A stretch of 11,664 bases of DNA from an uncultured Limnohabitans sp. (GTDB taxonomy: Bacteria > Pseudomonadota > Gammaproteobacteria > Burkholderiales > Burkholderiaceae_C): the NCBI GenBank assembly GCA_937928195.1, contig CALEYZ010000044.1:1-11664 (forward strand), in the 5' to 3' direction. Below, piece after piece: positions 1 to 5,856 of this stretch (position 1 is its first letter; every line of letters starts with the position of its first letter). A program made the translations under genes and the position numbers. Below the pieces are notes generated by a model. That model saw nothing but the letters and a program-made list of their open reading frames with translations. It was not told the DNA's origin and made no database searches.

Positions 1-16
1 TGTGCTCTTCCGATCT
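1..16 (+). other. Illumina TruSeq adapter remnant (not genomic)
   Basis: The first 16 bases, TGTGCTCTTCCGATCT, are identical to the 3' end of the TruSeq read-2 adapter. Genomic sequence appears to begin at base 17: GC followed by TGG CTC AAT would complete a (C)GC Arg codon in the Arg-Trp-Leu segment expected in RodA, whereas the adapter T at base 16 turns it into a Cys codon. The bases should be trimmed and not translated. Confidence 0.93.
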
Positions 17-855
17 GCTGGCTCAATGTGGGGGTGGTGATTCAGCCCAGCGAAATTCTCAAAATTGCCATGCCGCTCATGCTGTCGTGGTGGTTTCAAA
101 AGCGGGAAGGTCAATTGCGCCCGCTGGATTTTGGGGTGGCTGCTGCGCTGCTCATGGTCCCTGTGGGGCTCATCATGCGACAGCCTGATTTGGGCACCGC
201 CCTGCTGGTCTTGAGCACCGGTGTGGCCGTTTTGTTTTTTGCCGGTTTGAGCTGGCGCCTCATCTTGCCGCCTGTGTTGCTGGGCTTGGCGGGCTTGATT
301 TTGCTGGTGGTGTTTGAAACGCAACTGTGTGCCGATGATGTCGATTGGAAGGTCTTGCACGAGTACCAAAGACAGCGCGTTTGCACTTTGCTTGACCCTG
401 CGCGCGACCCCTTAGGCAAAGGCTTTCACATCATCCAAGGCATGATTGCCATCGGCTCAGGTGGCTTCTGGGGCAAGGGTTTCATGCAAGGCACACAAAC
501 GCATTTGGAATTCATTCCCGAGCGAACCACCGACTTCATTTTTGCCGCATTTTCTGAAGAATTTGGCTTGGTTGGCACCTTGCTGTTGATCACTGGTTTC
601 TTCTTTTTGGTGTTCCGCGGCCTGGTCATTGCCAAGGAAGCTCCTTCCTTGTTCACACGCCTGTTGGCCGGCAGTGTCAGCATGATTTTCTTCACCTATG
701 CCTTTGTCAACATGGGCATGGTCAGTGGCATCTTGCCGGTGGTGGGGGTGCCTTTGCCCTTCATCAGTTATGGTGGCACGGCCATGGTCACCTTGGGCTT
801 GGGCTTGGGCATTTTGATGTCGATTGCCAAAGCCAAACGCTTGGTGCAAACCTGA
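17..855 (+). CDS. rodA: RodA/MrdB peptidoglycan glycosyltransferase, 5'-truncated
   Basis: SEDS-family polytopic membrane protein that polymerises lipid II glycan strands during cell elongation, working with the class B penicillin-binding protein PBP2. The visible C-terminal part (about 279 codons) begins in WLNVGVVIQPSEILKIA. The N-terminal part of roughly 90 residues is missing because the contig starts inside the gene. The frame has no natural start here: the GTG at 28 is an internal Val codon. Family landmarks are the QPSE-x-x-K segment (Glu codon 52-54, Lys codon 61-63), QRQRVCTLLDP, the PERTTDFIFA motif whose Asp codon 532-534 aligns with the essential Asp of E. coli RodA (D262), and GILPVVGVPLPFISYGG near the end. 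Several hydrophobic helices are visible. FtsW is the paralogue to exclude; the HTDF-like motif and the short C-terminus fit RodA. mrdA (PBP2) is expected just upstream, outside the window. Confidence 0.95.
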
Positions 856-870
856 GCGCTTTGCGAATGA

Positions 871-902
871 AAGGCCGGCTGGCCCCCTCTCAGCAGGGCC
901 TT
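871..902 (+). other. Imperfect hairpin after rodA
   Basis: AAGGCC (871-876) can pair with GGCCTT (897-902), and GCTG (878-881) with CAGC (891-894), giving a two-part stem with a 9-nt loop between the rodA stop and the tldD start. No U-run follows, so it is not a normal intrinsic terminator. It could attenuate read-through or protect a 3' end. Confidence 0.35.
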
Positions 903-913
903 CCGAGCTTGCC

Positions 914-919
914 TACAAT
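914..919 (+). promoter_or_regulatory. Putative -10 element of tldD (leaderless start)
   Basis: TACAAT matches the sigma-70 -10 consensus at 5 of 6 positions and ends exactly 6 nt before the tldD ATG at 926. I see no Shine-Dalgarno before that ATG. Transcription would therefore begin at or next to the start codon. No convincing -35 hexamer lies at 16-18 nt (the bases there are around CAGCAG), so the call rests on the -10 and its position. Confidence 0.4.
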
Positions 920-925
920 GGCAAC

Positions 926-2386
926 ATGATTTCACGCGAACCCACCATTGAACGCTTGGCCACGGCCAGGTCCTTGTTGCTTGAGCCTTTTGGCTTGGAC
1001 GAAACCCACTTGGCCAAAGCCTTGAACGCCATCAAAGCACACAAAGTGGACGATGCCGACTTGTATTTCCAATACACCCGTGCCGAAGGCTGGAGTTTGG
1101 AAGAGGGCATTGTCAAAACAGGCAGCTTCAGCATTGACCAAGGTGTGGGTGTGCGTGCGGTGGCAGGCGAAAAAACGGCCTTTGCTTATTCGGATGACAT
1201 CTCTGAGGCCTCTTTGATGGACGCTGCACAAACCGTGCGCGCCATTGCACAAGCCAATCAAAACAAAAAAGCCAAGGTGCCTGCGCGCAAAATTGCGGGC
1301 ATTCGTTCGCTGTATCCCGCACTCGACCCCATGGGCACCCTGAATAGCACAGACAAAGTGCAGTTGCTTGAAAAAGTCGAGCAATTGGCCCGCGCCAAAG
1401 ACCCTCGCGTGGTGCAAGTCATGGCCGGTTTGGCCAGTGAATACGATGTGGTCATGGTGGCCCGCGCCGATGGCACTTTGGCCGCCGATGTGCGTCCTTT
1501 GGTGCGCTTGTCGGTCACGGTCATTGCCGAACAAAACGGTCGACGTGAAGTGGGCAGCGGCGGCGGCGGTGGTCGCTTTGGCTTGGCGTATTTTGACGAT
1601 GCCATGGTCAATGCGTATGTGGACGATGCTGTGCATGCCGCGCTCACCAACTTAGATGCACGCCCTGCGCCTGCGGGTGTGATGACGGTGGTCTTAGGCC
1701 CAGGTTGGCCAGGTGTGTTGTTGCACGAAGCCATTGGCCATGGCTTGGAGGGTGATTTCAACCGCAAAGGTTCTAGTGCGTTCAGTGGCATGGTTGGCAA
1801 GCGCGTGGCCGCCAAAGGCGTCACGGTGCTGGACGATGGCACCATGGCGGATCGCCGCGGTTCTTTGAATGTGGACGATGAAGGTTGTCCCAGCCAGCGC
1901 AATGTGCTGATTGAAGATGGCATTTTGAAGGGCTACATCCAAGACGCCATGAATGCGCGCCTCATGGGTGTGAAGCCCACAGGCAACGGCCGCCGTGAAA
2001 GTTATGCGCACATTCCGATGCCCCGCATGACCAACACTTACATGCTGGGCGGCGACAAAGCCCCCGAAGAAATCGTGGCCAGCATCAAGAAAGGCTTGTA
2101 CGCCACCAATTTTGGCGGTGGCCAAGTGGACATCACCAGCGGCAAGTTCGTGTTCTCGGCCAGCGAAGCCTATTGGGTTGAAAACGGCAAGATTCAATAC
2201 CCGGTGAAGGGGGCCACCCTGGTCGGCAGCGGTCCAGAATGCTTGAAGCATGTCAGCATGATTGGCAACGACATGCGCCTGGATTCAGGTGTCGGTGTGT
2301 GCGGTAAAGAAGGCCAAAGTGTGCCGGTGGGGGTGGGGCAGCCCACTTTGCGCATTGAAGGCCTGACGGTGGGCGGCACGGCTTAA
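926..2386 (+). CDS. tldD: TldD metalloprotease subunit
   Basis: Subunit of the cytoplasmic TldD/TldE (PmbA) zinc metalloprotease. In E. coli this heterodimer matures microcin B17 and degrades the CcdA antitoxin and other unfolded peptides. The product is 486 aa (E. coli TldD 481). The zinc site is visible as HEAIGHGLEGDFNRKG, with the HExxxH pattern at H267-E268-H272. The third ligand is the Cys of VCGKEGQ at residue 459, which aligns with E. coli C454. The C-terminus, VGVGQPTLRIEGLTVGGTA, is almost identical to the E. coli end. The frame is open back to an ATG at 824 inside rodA, but similarity to TldD begins after the ATG at 926 (MISREPTIERL). The TldE partner is not in the window. The gene is 70 bp downstream of rodA and may have its own promoter. 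Confidence 0.96.
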   Translation: MISREPTIERLATARSLLLEPFGLDETHLAKALNAIKAHKVDDADLYFQYTRAEGWSLEEGIVKTGSFSIDQGVGVRAVAGEKTAFAYSDDISEASLMDAAQTVRAIAQANQNKKAKVPARKIAGIRSLYPALDPMGTLNSTDKVQLLEKVEQLARAKDPRVVQVMAGLASEYDVVMVARADGTLAADVRPLVRLSVTVIAEQNGRREVGSGGGGGRFGLAYFDDAMVNAYVDDAVHAALTNLDARPAPAGVMTVVLGPGWPGVLLHEAIGHGLEGDFNRKGSSAFSGMVGKRVAAKGVTVLDDGTMADRRGSLNVDDEGCPSQRNVLIEDGILKGYIQDAMNARLMGVKPTGNGRRESYAHIPMPRMTNTYMLGGDKAPEEIVASIKKGLYATNFGGGQVDITSGKFVFSASEAYWVENGKIQYPVKGATLVGSGPECLKHVSMIGNDMRLDSGVGVCGKEGQSVPVGVGQPTLRIEGLTVGGTA

Positions 2387-2431
2387 AGGGTTTTCTCTCA
2401 ATGCCTTTGTCAGAAAACCGTCTCAAACTTG

Positions 2432-2440
2432 TGCTACATT
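2432..2440 (+). promoter_or_regulatory. Putative extended -10 promoter of the Phe leader and aroG
   Basis: TGCTACATT fits an extended -10 (TGn followed by a hexamer matching TATAAT at 4 of 6 positions). It lies in the gap after tldD, before the leader ATG at 2449. A TTGTCA at 2407-2412 resembles a -35 but is 22 nt away, which is too far, so recognition would depend on the extended -10. The predicted start of transcription is about 2446-2449, at the leader start codon. Confidence 0.45.
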
Positions 2441-2448
2441 CTTTTCTC

Positions 2449-2523
2449 ATGACCACGCGCTTCAGCTTTTTTAGCTTTTATTTTGCATTCTCAGTCCTAG
2501 GCGGACGAGAGGCCAGCGCATAA
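2449..2523 (+). CDS. Phe-rich leader peptide of the aroG attenuator
   Basis: A 24-codon reading frame, MTTRFSFF... ending ...REASA, followed by TAA. Residues 5-14 read FSFFSFYFAF, with six Phe codons (2461, 2467, 2470, 2476, 2482 and 2488) and one Tyr codon (2479). The peptide itself probably has no activity: ribosome progress along the Phe codons is read out by the RNA folds that follow. The composition resembles E. coli PheL, which is also Phe-rich but controls pheA rather than a DAHP synthase. There is no Shine-Dalgarno before the ATG, and a -10-like element ends 8 nt upstream, so it may be translated from a leaderless mRNA. Its position directly upstream of aroG and its fit with the overlapping hairpins make chance unlikely. 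Confidence 0.88.
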   Translation: MTTRFSFFSFYFAFSVLGGREASA

Positions 2524-2575
2524 GTCACTGAACCCCTCTACCAACCGCCGGACTCAACCCCCGGCGGTTTTTTTT
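2488..2575 (+). promoter_or_regulatory. Transcription attenuator (alternative RNA hairpins) upstream of aroG
   Basis: Four segments can be read. Segment 1 (2488-2497) pairs with segment 2 (2503-2511) in nine pairs, counting one G-U, with A2493 bulged and a TAGGC loop. Segment 2 can instead pair with segment 3: GGCGG (2500-2504) with CCGCC (2545-2549), and AGAGG (2508-2512) with CCTCT (2535-2539), separated by a 3x5 internal loop. Segment 3 also forms the 5' arm of the terminator with segment 4 (2561-2569). Segment 1 overlaps the last Phe codon. A ribosome stalled on Phe codons would block 1:2 and allow the 2:3 antiterminator, so aroG is transcribed. A ribosome that reaches the stop codon at 2521 would mask segment 2 and allow termination. 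The mechanism is inferred from these pairings and from classical amino-acid attenuators. Confidence 0.85.
2543..2575 (+). terminator. Intrinsic terminator of the aroG leader
   Basis: AACCGCCGG (2543-2551) pairs perfectly with CCGGCGGTT (2561-2569) around a 9-nt loop. A run of eight T (2568-2575) follows. It lies 45 bp before the aroG start and has no gene ending in front of it other than the leader peptide, as expected for a regulated terminator. Confidence 0.92.
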
Positions 2576-2620
2576 GCCTTTCTTACTTTTAATTTCTCAA
2601 CTTTTGAACAGGAGCACACG

Positions 2621-3745
2621 ATGAACACCAAAGCCAAAGCCAATTCGGAGCCTCGTTATGCGAACCCTACAGATCGCACAGGGCAGACCGATGACGAACG
2701 CATCAAGGACATCACCGTGTTGCCGCCTCCAGAGCATTTGATGCGCTTCTTCCCGATCACGGGAACGGCTGTGGAAAGCCTGATTTCACAGACACGTCGC
2801 AAAATCCACAACATCATGGACGGCAAGGACGATCGCTTGCTGGTGGTCATTGGCCCCTGTTCTATTCATGATCCAGCCGCTGCGCTGGACTACGCCCGCC
2901 GCCTCAAGCCGCTGCGGGACAAATACCAAGACACCTTGGAAATTGTGATGCGCGTGTACTTTGAAAAGCCACGCACCACCGTGGGCTGGAAGGGCCTGAT
3001 CAACGATCCATACTTGGACGAGAGTTTCCGCATTGACGAAGGTTTGCGCATTGCGCGTCAGTTGTTGATTGAAATCAATCGCCAAGGCTTGCCTGCAGGC
3101 AGTGAGTTCTTGGATGTGATCTCGCCTCAGTACATTGGTGACTTGATCAGCTGGGGCGCCATTGGCGCACGCACCACCGAAAGCCAAGTGCACCGCGAAT
3201 TGGCATCGGGTTTGTCAGCGCCCATTGGCTTCAAAAATGGTACCGATGGCAACATCAAAATCGCCACCGATGCCATTCAAGCCGCAGAGCGTGGGCACCA
3301 CTTTTTGTCGGTGCACAAGAATGGTCAAGTGGCGATTGTGCAAACACAAGGTAACCCCGATTGCCACGTGATTTTGCGCGGTGGCAAAGCGCCCAACTAT
3401 GATGAAGCCAGTGTGAATGCAGCTTGCAAAGACTTGGCCGCTGCCAAACTCAAGCCCACCTTGATGATCGATTGCAGTCATGCCAACAGCAGCAAGCAAC
3501 ACGAGCGCCAAGTCGATGTGACGAACGACATTTCCGCGCAAATCAGCAAGGGTTCACGTCAAATTTTTGGCGTGATGGTGGAGAGTCATTTGGAAGGGGG
3601 TGCGCAGAAGTTCACGCCAGGCAAAGACGATCCCGCGGCCTTGAAGTATGCGCAAAGCATCACCGACGCTTGCATCGGATGGGCTGACAGCGAAAAGGTG
3701 TTGGCGACTTTGTCCAAAGCCGTGCTGGCACGCCGTCAAAAATAA
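2621..3745 (+). CDS. aroG: 3-deoxy-7-phosphoheptulonate synthase (DAHP synthase, class I)
   Basis: Condenses phosphoenolpyruvate with erythrose 4-phosphate, the first step of the shikimate pathway, in the cytoplasm. The product is 374 aa, about 20 longer than E. coli AroG, with most of the extra length at the N-terminus. Metal ligands of the family align at C80 (GPCSIHD), H287 (DCSHANSS), E321 (VESHLEGG) and D349 (TDACIGW). Substrate motifs KPRTTVGWKG and GARTTESQ-HRELASG are intact. The ATG has a good Shine-Dalgarno, AGGAG at 2610-2614, spaced 6 nt. The upstream Phe-rich leader suggests control by phenylalanine, which fits the Phe-sensitive isozyme (AroG) better than AroF or AroH; the isozyme name is inferred from the leader, not from allosteric residues. 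It has no co-directional follower and ends at a strong terminator. Confidence 0.95.
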   Translation: MNTKAKANSEPRYANPTDRTGQTDDERIKDITVLPPPEHLMRFFPITGTAVESLISQTRRKIHNIMDGKDDRLLVVIGPCSIHDPAAALDYARRLKPLRDKYQDTLEIVMRVYFEKPRTTVGWKGLINDPYLDESFRIDEGLRIARQLLIEINRQGLPAGSEFLDVISPQYIGDLISWGAIGARTTESQVHRELASGLSAPIGFKNGTDGNIKIATDAIQAAERGHHFLSVHKNGQVAIVQTQGNPDCHVILRGGKAPNYDEASVNAACKDLAAAKLKPTLMIDCSHANSSKQHERQVDVTNDISAQISKGSRQIFGVMVESHLEGGAQKFTPGKDDPAALKYAQSITDACIGWADSEKVLATLSKAVLARRQK

Positions 3746-3791
3746 ATGCAAAGGACGCGGGCCTGGTGAACAAGGCCCATGCCAATGCTTC

Positions 3792-3820
3792 AAAAGCGCC
3801 TGTGCCCAGGCGCTTTTTTT
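3792..3820. terminator. Terminator shared by convergent aroG and mpl
   Basis: AAAAGCGCCTG (3792-3802) pairs perfectly with CAGGCGCTTTT (3807-3817) around a TGCC tetraloop, an 11-bp stem. On the plus strand T3814-T3820 form a seven-base U-run for aroG. On the minus strand the four A at 3792-3795 give a shorter U-run, so it probably serves mpl too. The U-run overlaps the mpl stop codon (3819-3821). Confidence 0.9.
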
Positions 3821-5207
3821 ATGCGGGCTTCAGTGCCCTCAAGAGCTTGTCATGAATGCCGCCAAATCCGCCATTGCTCATGCACAGCAAATGGTCGCCT
3901 GGCTGCACCTTCGCCATGACTTGCTGGACCACTTCATCGATGTTGCCAGCCACTTGGGCTTTGGTGCCCATCTCGGCCAATGCCGCATGAGCATCCCAGT
4001 CCAAGCCGCCGCTGTGGCAAAAGGACAGATCGGCTTGTTCCAAGCTCCAGGGCAGCTGTGACTTCATGGTGCCAAGCTTCATGGTGTTACTGCGGGGCTC
4101 AAAGATGGCCAAGATGCGTTGCGAACCAACTTGCCTGCGCAAACCATCCAGAGTGGTGCGAATGGCCGTGGGGTGATGCGCAAAGTCATCGTAGACCGTC
4201 ACGCCGGCCACCGTGCCGCGCACTTCCATGCGGCGCTTGACATTCTGAAAACTTGACAGGGCCTTGGCGGCAATTTCAGGCGAGACGCCCACGTGTTCAG
4301 CAGCTGCAATGGCGGCCAGTGCATTGAGTTGGTTGTGCACGCCGCCCAGTGTCCAATTGACGTGTGCCACTTTTTTGCCTAAGTGCAAAACATCAAAATC
4401 GCCCGGTTCGCCTTCTGCTGAAAAATCGCTGACAGCGGCGCCAAAGCTGCGCACGTCGCTCCAGCATCCTTGTGCGAGTACGCGGGTCAAACTTTCTTCC
4501 AATCCGTTGACTACCAAGCGTCCTTGGCCTGGCACCGTGCGCACCAAGTGATGGAACTGACGTTCAATGGCTTTGAGGTCGTCAAAGATATCGGCGTGGT
4601 CAAACTCTAAATTGTTCAAGATGGCTGTGCGAGGACGGTAGTGCACAAACTTGCTGCGCTTGTCAAAAAAGGCCGTGTCATATTCGTCAGCCTCAATCAC
4701 AAAATAGGGGCGTGCGTGGCCAGTGGCCAATTGGCCCAAGCGGGCCGATACACCAAAGTTGAGCGGCACGCCACCCACCAAAAAGCCAGGCGCGAGGCCC
4801 GCGGCTTCCAAAATCCATGTGAGCATGGAGGTGGTGGAGGTTTTGCCGTGGGTGCCTGCAACGGCCAACACGTGGCGACCTTGCAGCATGTGTTCCGACA
4901 GCCACTGGGGCCCACTGGTGTAGGGCGCACCCGATTCAAGAATGGCTTCCATCAAGGGAAATTTGGGCTCGCCCGAGGGCAGTCGGCTGCGGCTGACCAC
5001 GTTGCCAATCACGTACAGGTCAGGTTTGAGCTGCATTTGATCAACGCCAAAGCCTTCAATCAGCTCAATGCCCAAAGCTTCCAATTGATCGCTCATGGGC
5101 GGATAAACACCGGCATCGCAACCCGTGACACGGTGTCCTGCTTCTCTTGCCAAGGCGGCCAGACCTCCCATGAAGGTGCCGCAAATTCCCAAAATATGAA
5201 TGTGCAT
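3819..5207 (-). CDS. mpl: Mpl murein tripeptide ligase (peptidoglycan recycling)
   Basis: UDP-N-acetylmuramate:L-alanyl-gamma-D-glutamyl-meso-diaminopimelate ligase. It attaches recycled murein tripeptide to UDP-MurNAc in the cytoplasm, bypassing MurC, MurD and MurE. The product is 462 aa (E. coli Mpl 457) and starts MHIHILGICGTFMGGLA, nearly identical to the E. coli start. Visible Mur-ligase motifs are the ATP-binding GTHGKTSTT at 118-126, IEADEYD at 171-177, NNLEFDHADIFDDL near 198-211, YDDFAHHPTA at 339-348, EPRSNTMK at 370-377 and MSNGGFGGIH at 443-452. These Mpl-type motifs separate it from MurC. No Shine-Dalgarno precedes the ATG; six C and a TAAAAT lie directly upstream. It is convergent with aroG and divergent from the next gene. 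Confidence 0.97.
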   Translation of the reverse strand: MHIHILGICGTFMGGLAALAREAGHRVTGCDAGVYPPMSDQLEALGIELIEGFGVDQMQLKPDLYVIGNVVSRSRLPSGEPKFPLMEAILESGAPYTSGPQWLSEHMLQGRHVLAVAGTHGKTSTTSMLTWILEAAGLAPGFLVGGVPLNFGVSARLGQLATGHARPYFVIEADEYDTAFFDKRSKFVHYRPRTAILNNLEFDHADIFDDLKAIERQFHHLVRTVPGQGRLVVNGLEESLTRVLAQGCWSDVRSFGAAVSDFSAEGEPGDFDVLHLGKKVAHVNWTLGGVHNQLNALAAIAAAEHVGVSPEIAAKALSSFQNVKRRMEVRGTVAGVTVYDDFAHHPTAIRTTLDGLRRQVGSQRILAIFEPRSNTMKLGTMKSQLPWSLEQADLSFCHSGGLDWDAHAALAEMGTKAQVAGNIDEVVQQVMAKVQPGDHLLCMSNGGFGGIHDKLLRALKPA

Positions 5208-5238
5208 GGGGGGATTTTAGGCGGTGCACAATGGTGCC
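5208..5238. promoter_or_regulatory. 31-bp divergent promoter region between mpl and the 194-aa gene
   Basis: The two start codons are separated by only 31 bp. For mpl, TAAAAT (minus strand of 5214-5219) matches the -10 consensus at 5 of 6 positions and ends 6 nt before its ATG. For the plus gene, CACAAT (5227-5232), 4 of 6, ends 6 nt before the ATG at 5239. Any -35 of either promoter would lie inside the opposite gene; I see no clear -35 for either. Neither start has a convincing Shine-Dalgarno. Confidence 0.42.
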
Positions 5239-5823
5239 ATGGCAGATTTAACAGATGAAATTGCAGCTTCGGCTGCGCAGTGTGTGGTGGAGGAGGGCTT
5301 GGAGTACGGGCCGGCCAAGCGACGCGCCCTGAAAGTATTGGGCTTGCCGCCCAGAACGCCGCTGCCCAACAACGACCAAGTTGAAGCGCAAGTGCGAGAA
5401 TACATTGCCCTTTTTTGCGCAGACACGCAGCCAGCCGAGCTCTTGGCGTTGCGACAGCATGCCTTGATGTGGATGCAGCGGTTGCAAGATTTCAGGCCCT
5501 ATTTGGGTGGCGCTGTGTGGCATGGTACGGCTACACGTCTGTCAGACATTTACCTGCAGTTGTTTTGCGATGACGAAAAATCTTGTGAAATTGAACTCAT
5601 CAACAAAGGTGTGGACTTTGAAGCCCGTACCGTGAATGGCTTGCAGGGGGAGCCCGTTGAGGCTTTGAGCATTCACAGTTTCTGCCAAGAGTTGGGCGAG
5701 GAAATTGGTGTTCACCTGTTGATCAATGACTATGACGATGTTCGAGGTGTCATGAAGGCTGATGCGCAGGGCCGTACGCCGCGTGGTGATGTTGCTGCTG
5801 TACAGCGCCTGATTCAGGCATGA
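5239..5823 (+). CDS. Uncharacterised 194-aa protein; possible degenerate nucleotidyltransferase fold
   Basis: I do not recognise a named family with certainty. The protein is soluble, with no signal peptide or membrane segment. It has an N-terminal helical part (1-85) beginning MADLTDEIAASAAQ, then PYLGGAVWHGTATRLSDIYL at 87-106, EIEL at 117-120, and an alpha/beta C-terminal part ending near GDVAAVQRLIQA. The GG at 90-91 followed after 11 residues by D103-I-Y-L resembles the hG[G/S]...DxD signature of Pol-beta-like nucleotidyltransferases, but the second acidic residue is Tyr. E117 and E119 could be a later acidic position. The fold call is inference. The frame also opens at GTG 5224, five codons earlier; ATG 5239 is preferred because the family-like sequence and the -10 spacing both fit it. 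Tight divergence from mpl suggests a linked role or shared regulation. It is followed 33 bp later by the thioredoxin gene. Confidence 0.8.
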   Translation: MADLTDEIAASAAQCVVEEGLEYGPAKRRALKVLGLPPRTPLPNNDQVEAQVREYIALFCADTQPAELLALRQHALMWMQRLQDFRPYLGGAVWHGTATRLSDIYLQLFCDDEKSCEIELINKGVDFEARTVNGLQGEPVEALSIHSFCQELGEEIGVHLLINDYDDVRGVMKADAQGRTPRGDVAAVQRLIQA

Positions 5824-5856
5824 TTGAGTCAAATAAACGAAGTTAGTGGAAAAAGA

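Noticed and set aside
28..30. GTG at 28 as the rodA start codon
   Set aside because: It is an internal Val codon in the conserved GVVIQPSE segment; the gene is cut by the contig edge.
824..925. N-terminal extension of TldD from an ATG at 824
   Set aside because: The extra 34 residues overlap the rodA end and do not resemble TldD; the ATG at 926 gives the family length.
932..1923. Minus-strand open frames of 234 and 221 codons opposite tldD
   Set aside because: They are shadows of the tldD codon bias, with low-complexity composition and no domain.
2407..2412. TTGTCA as the -35 of the aroG leader promoter
   Set aside because: It is 22 nt from the -10 candidate, outside the range used by sigma-70.
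3759..3778. GGGCCT/AGGCCC hairpin after aroG as a first terminator
   Set aside because: It is a 6-bp stem with no U-run; the strong terminator 20 bp further on explains the region.
5224..5238. GTG start at 5224 for the 194-aa protein
   Set aside because: It has no better ribosome-binding site and would remove the CACAAT element from the promoter position; kept only as an alternative.
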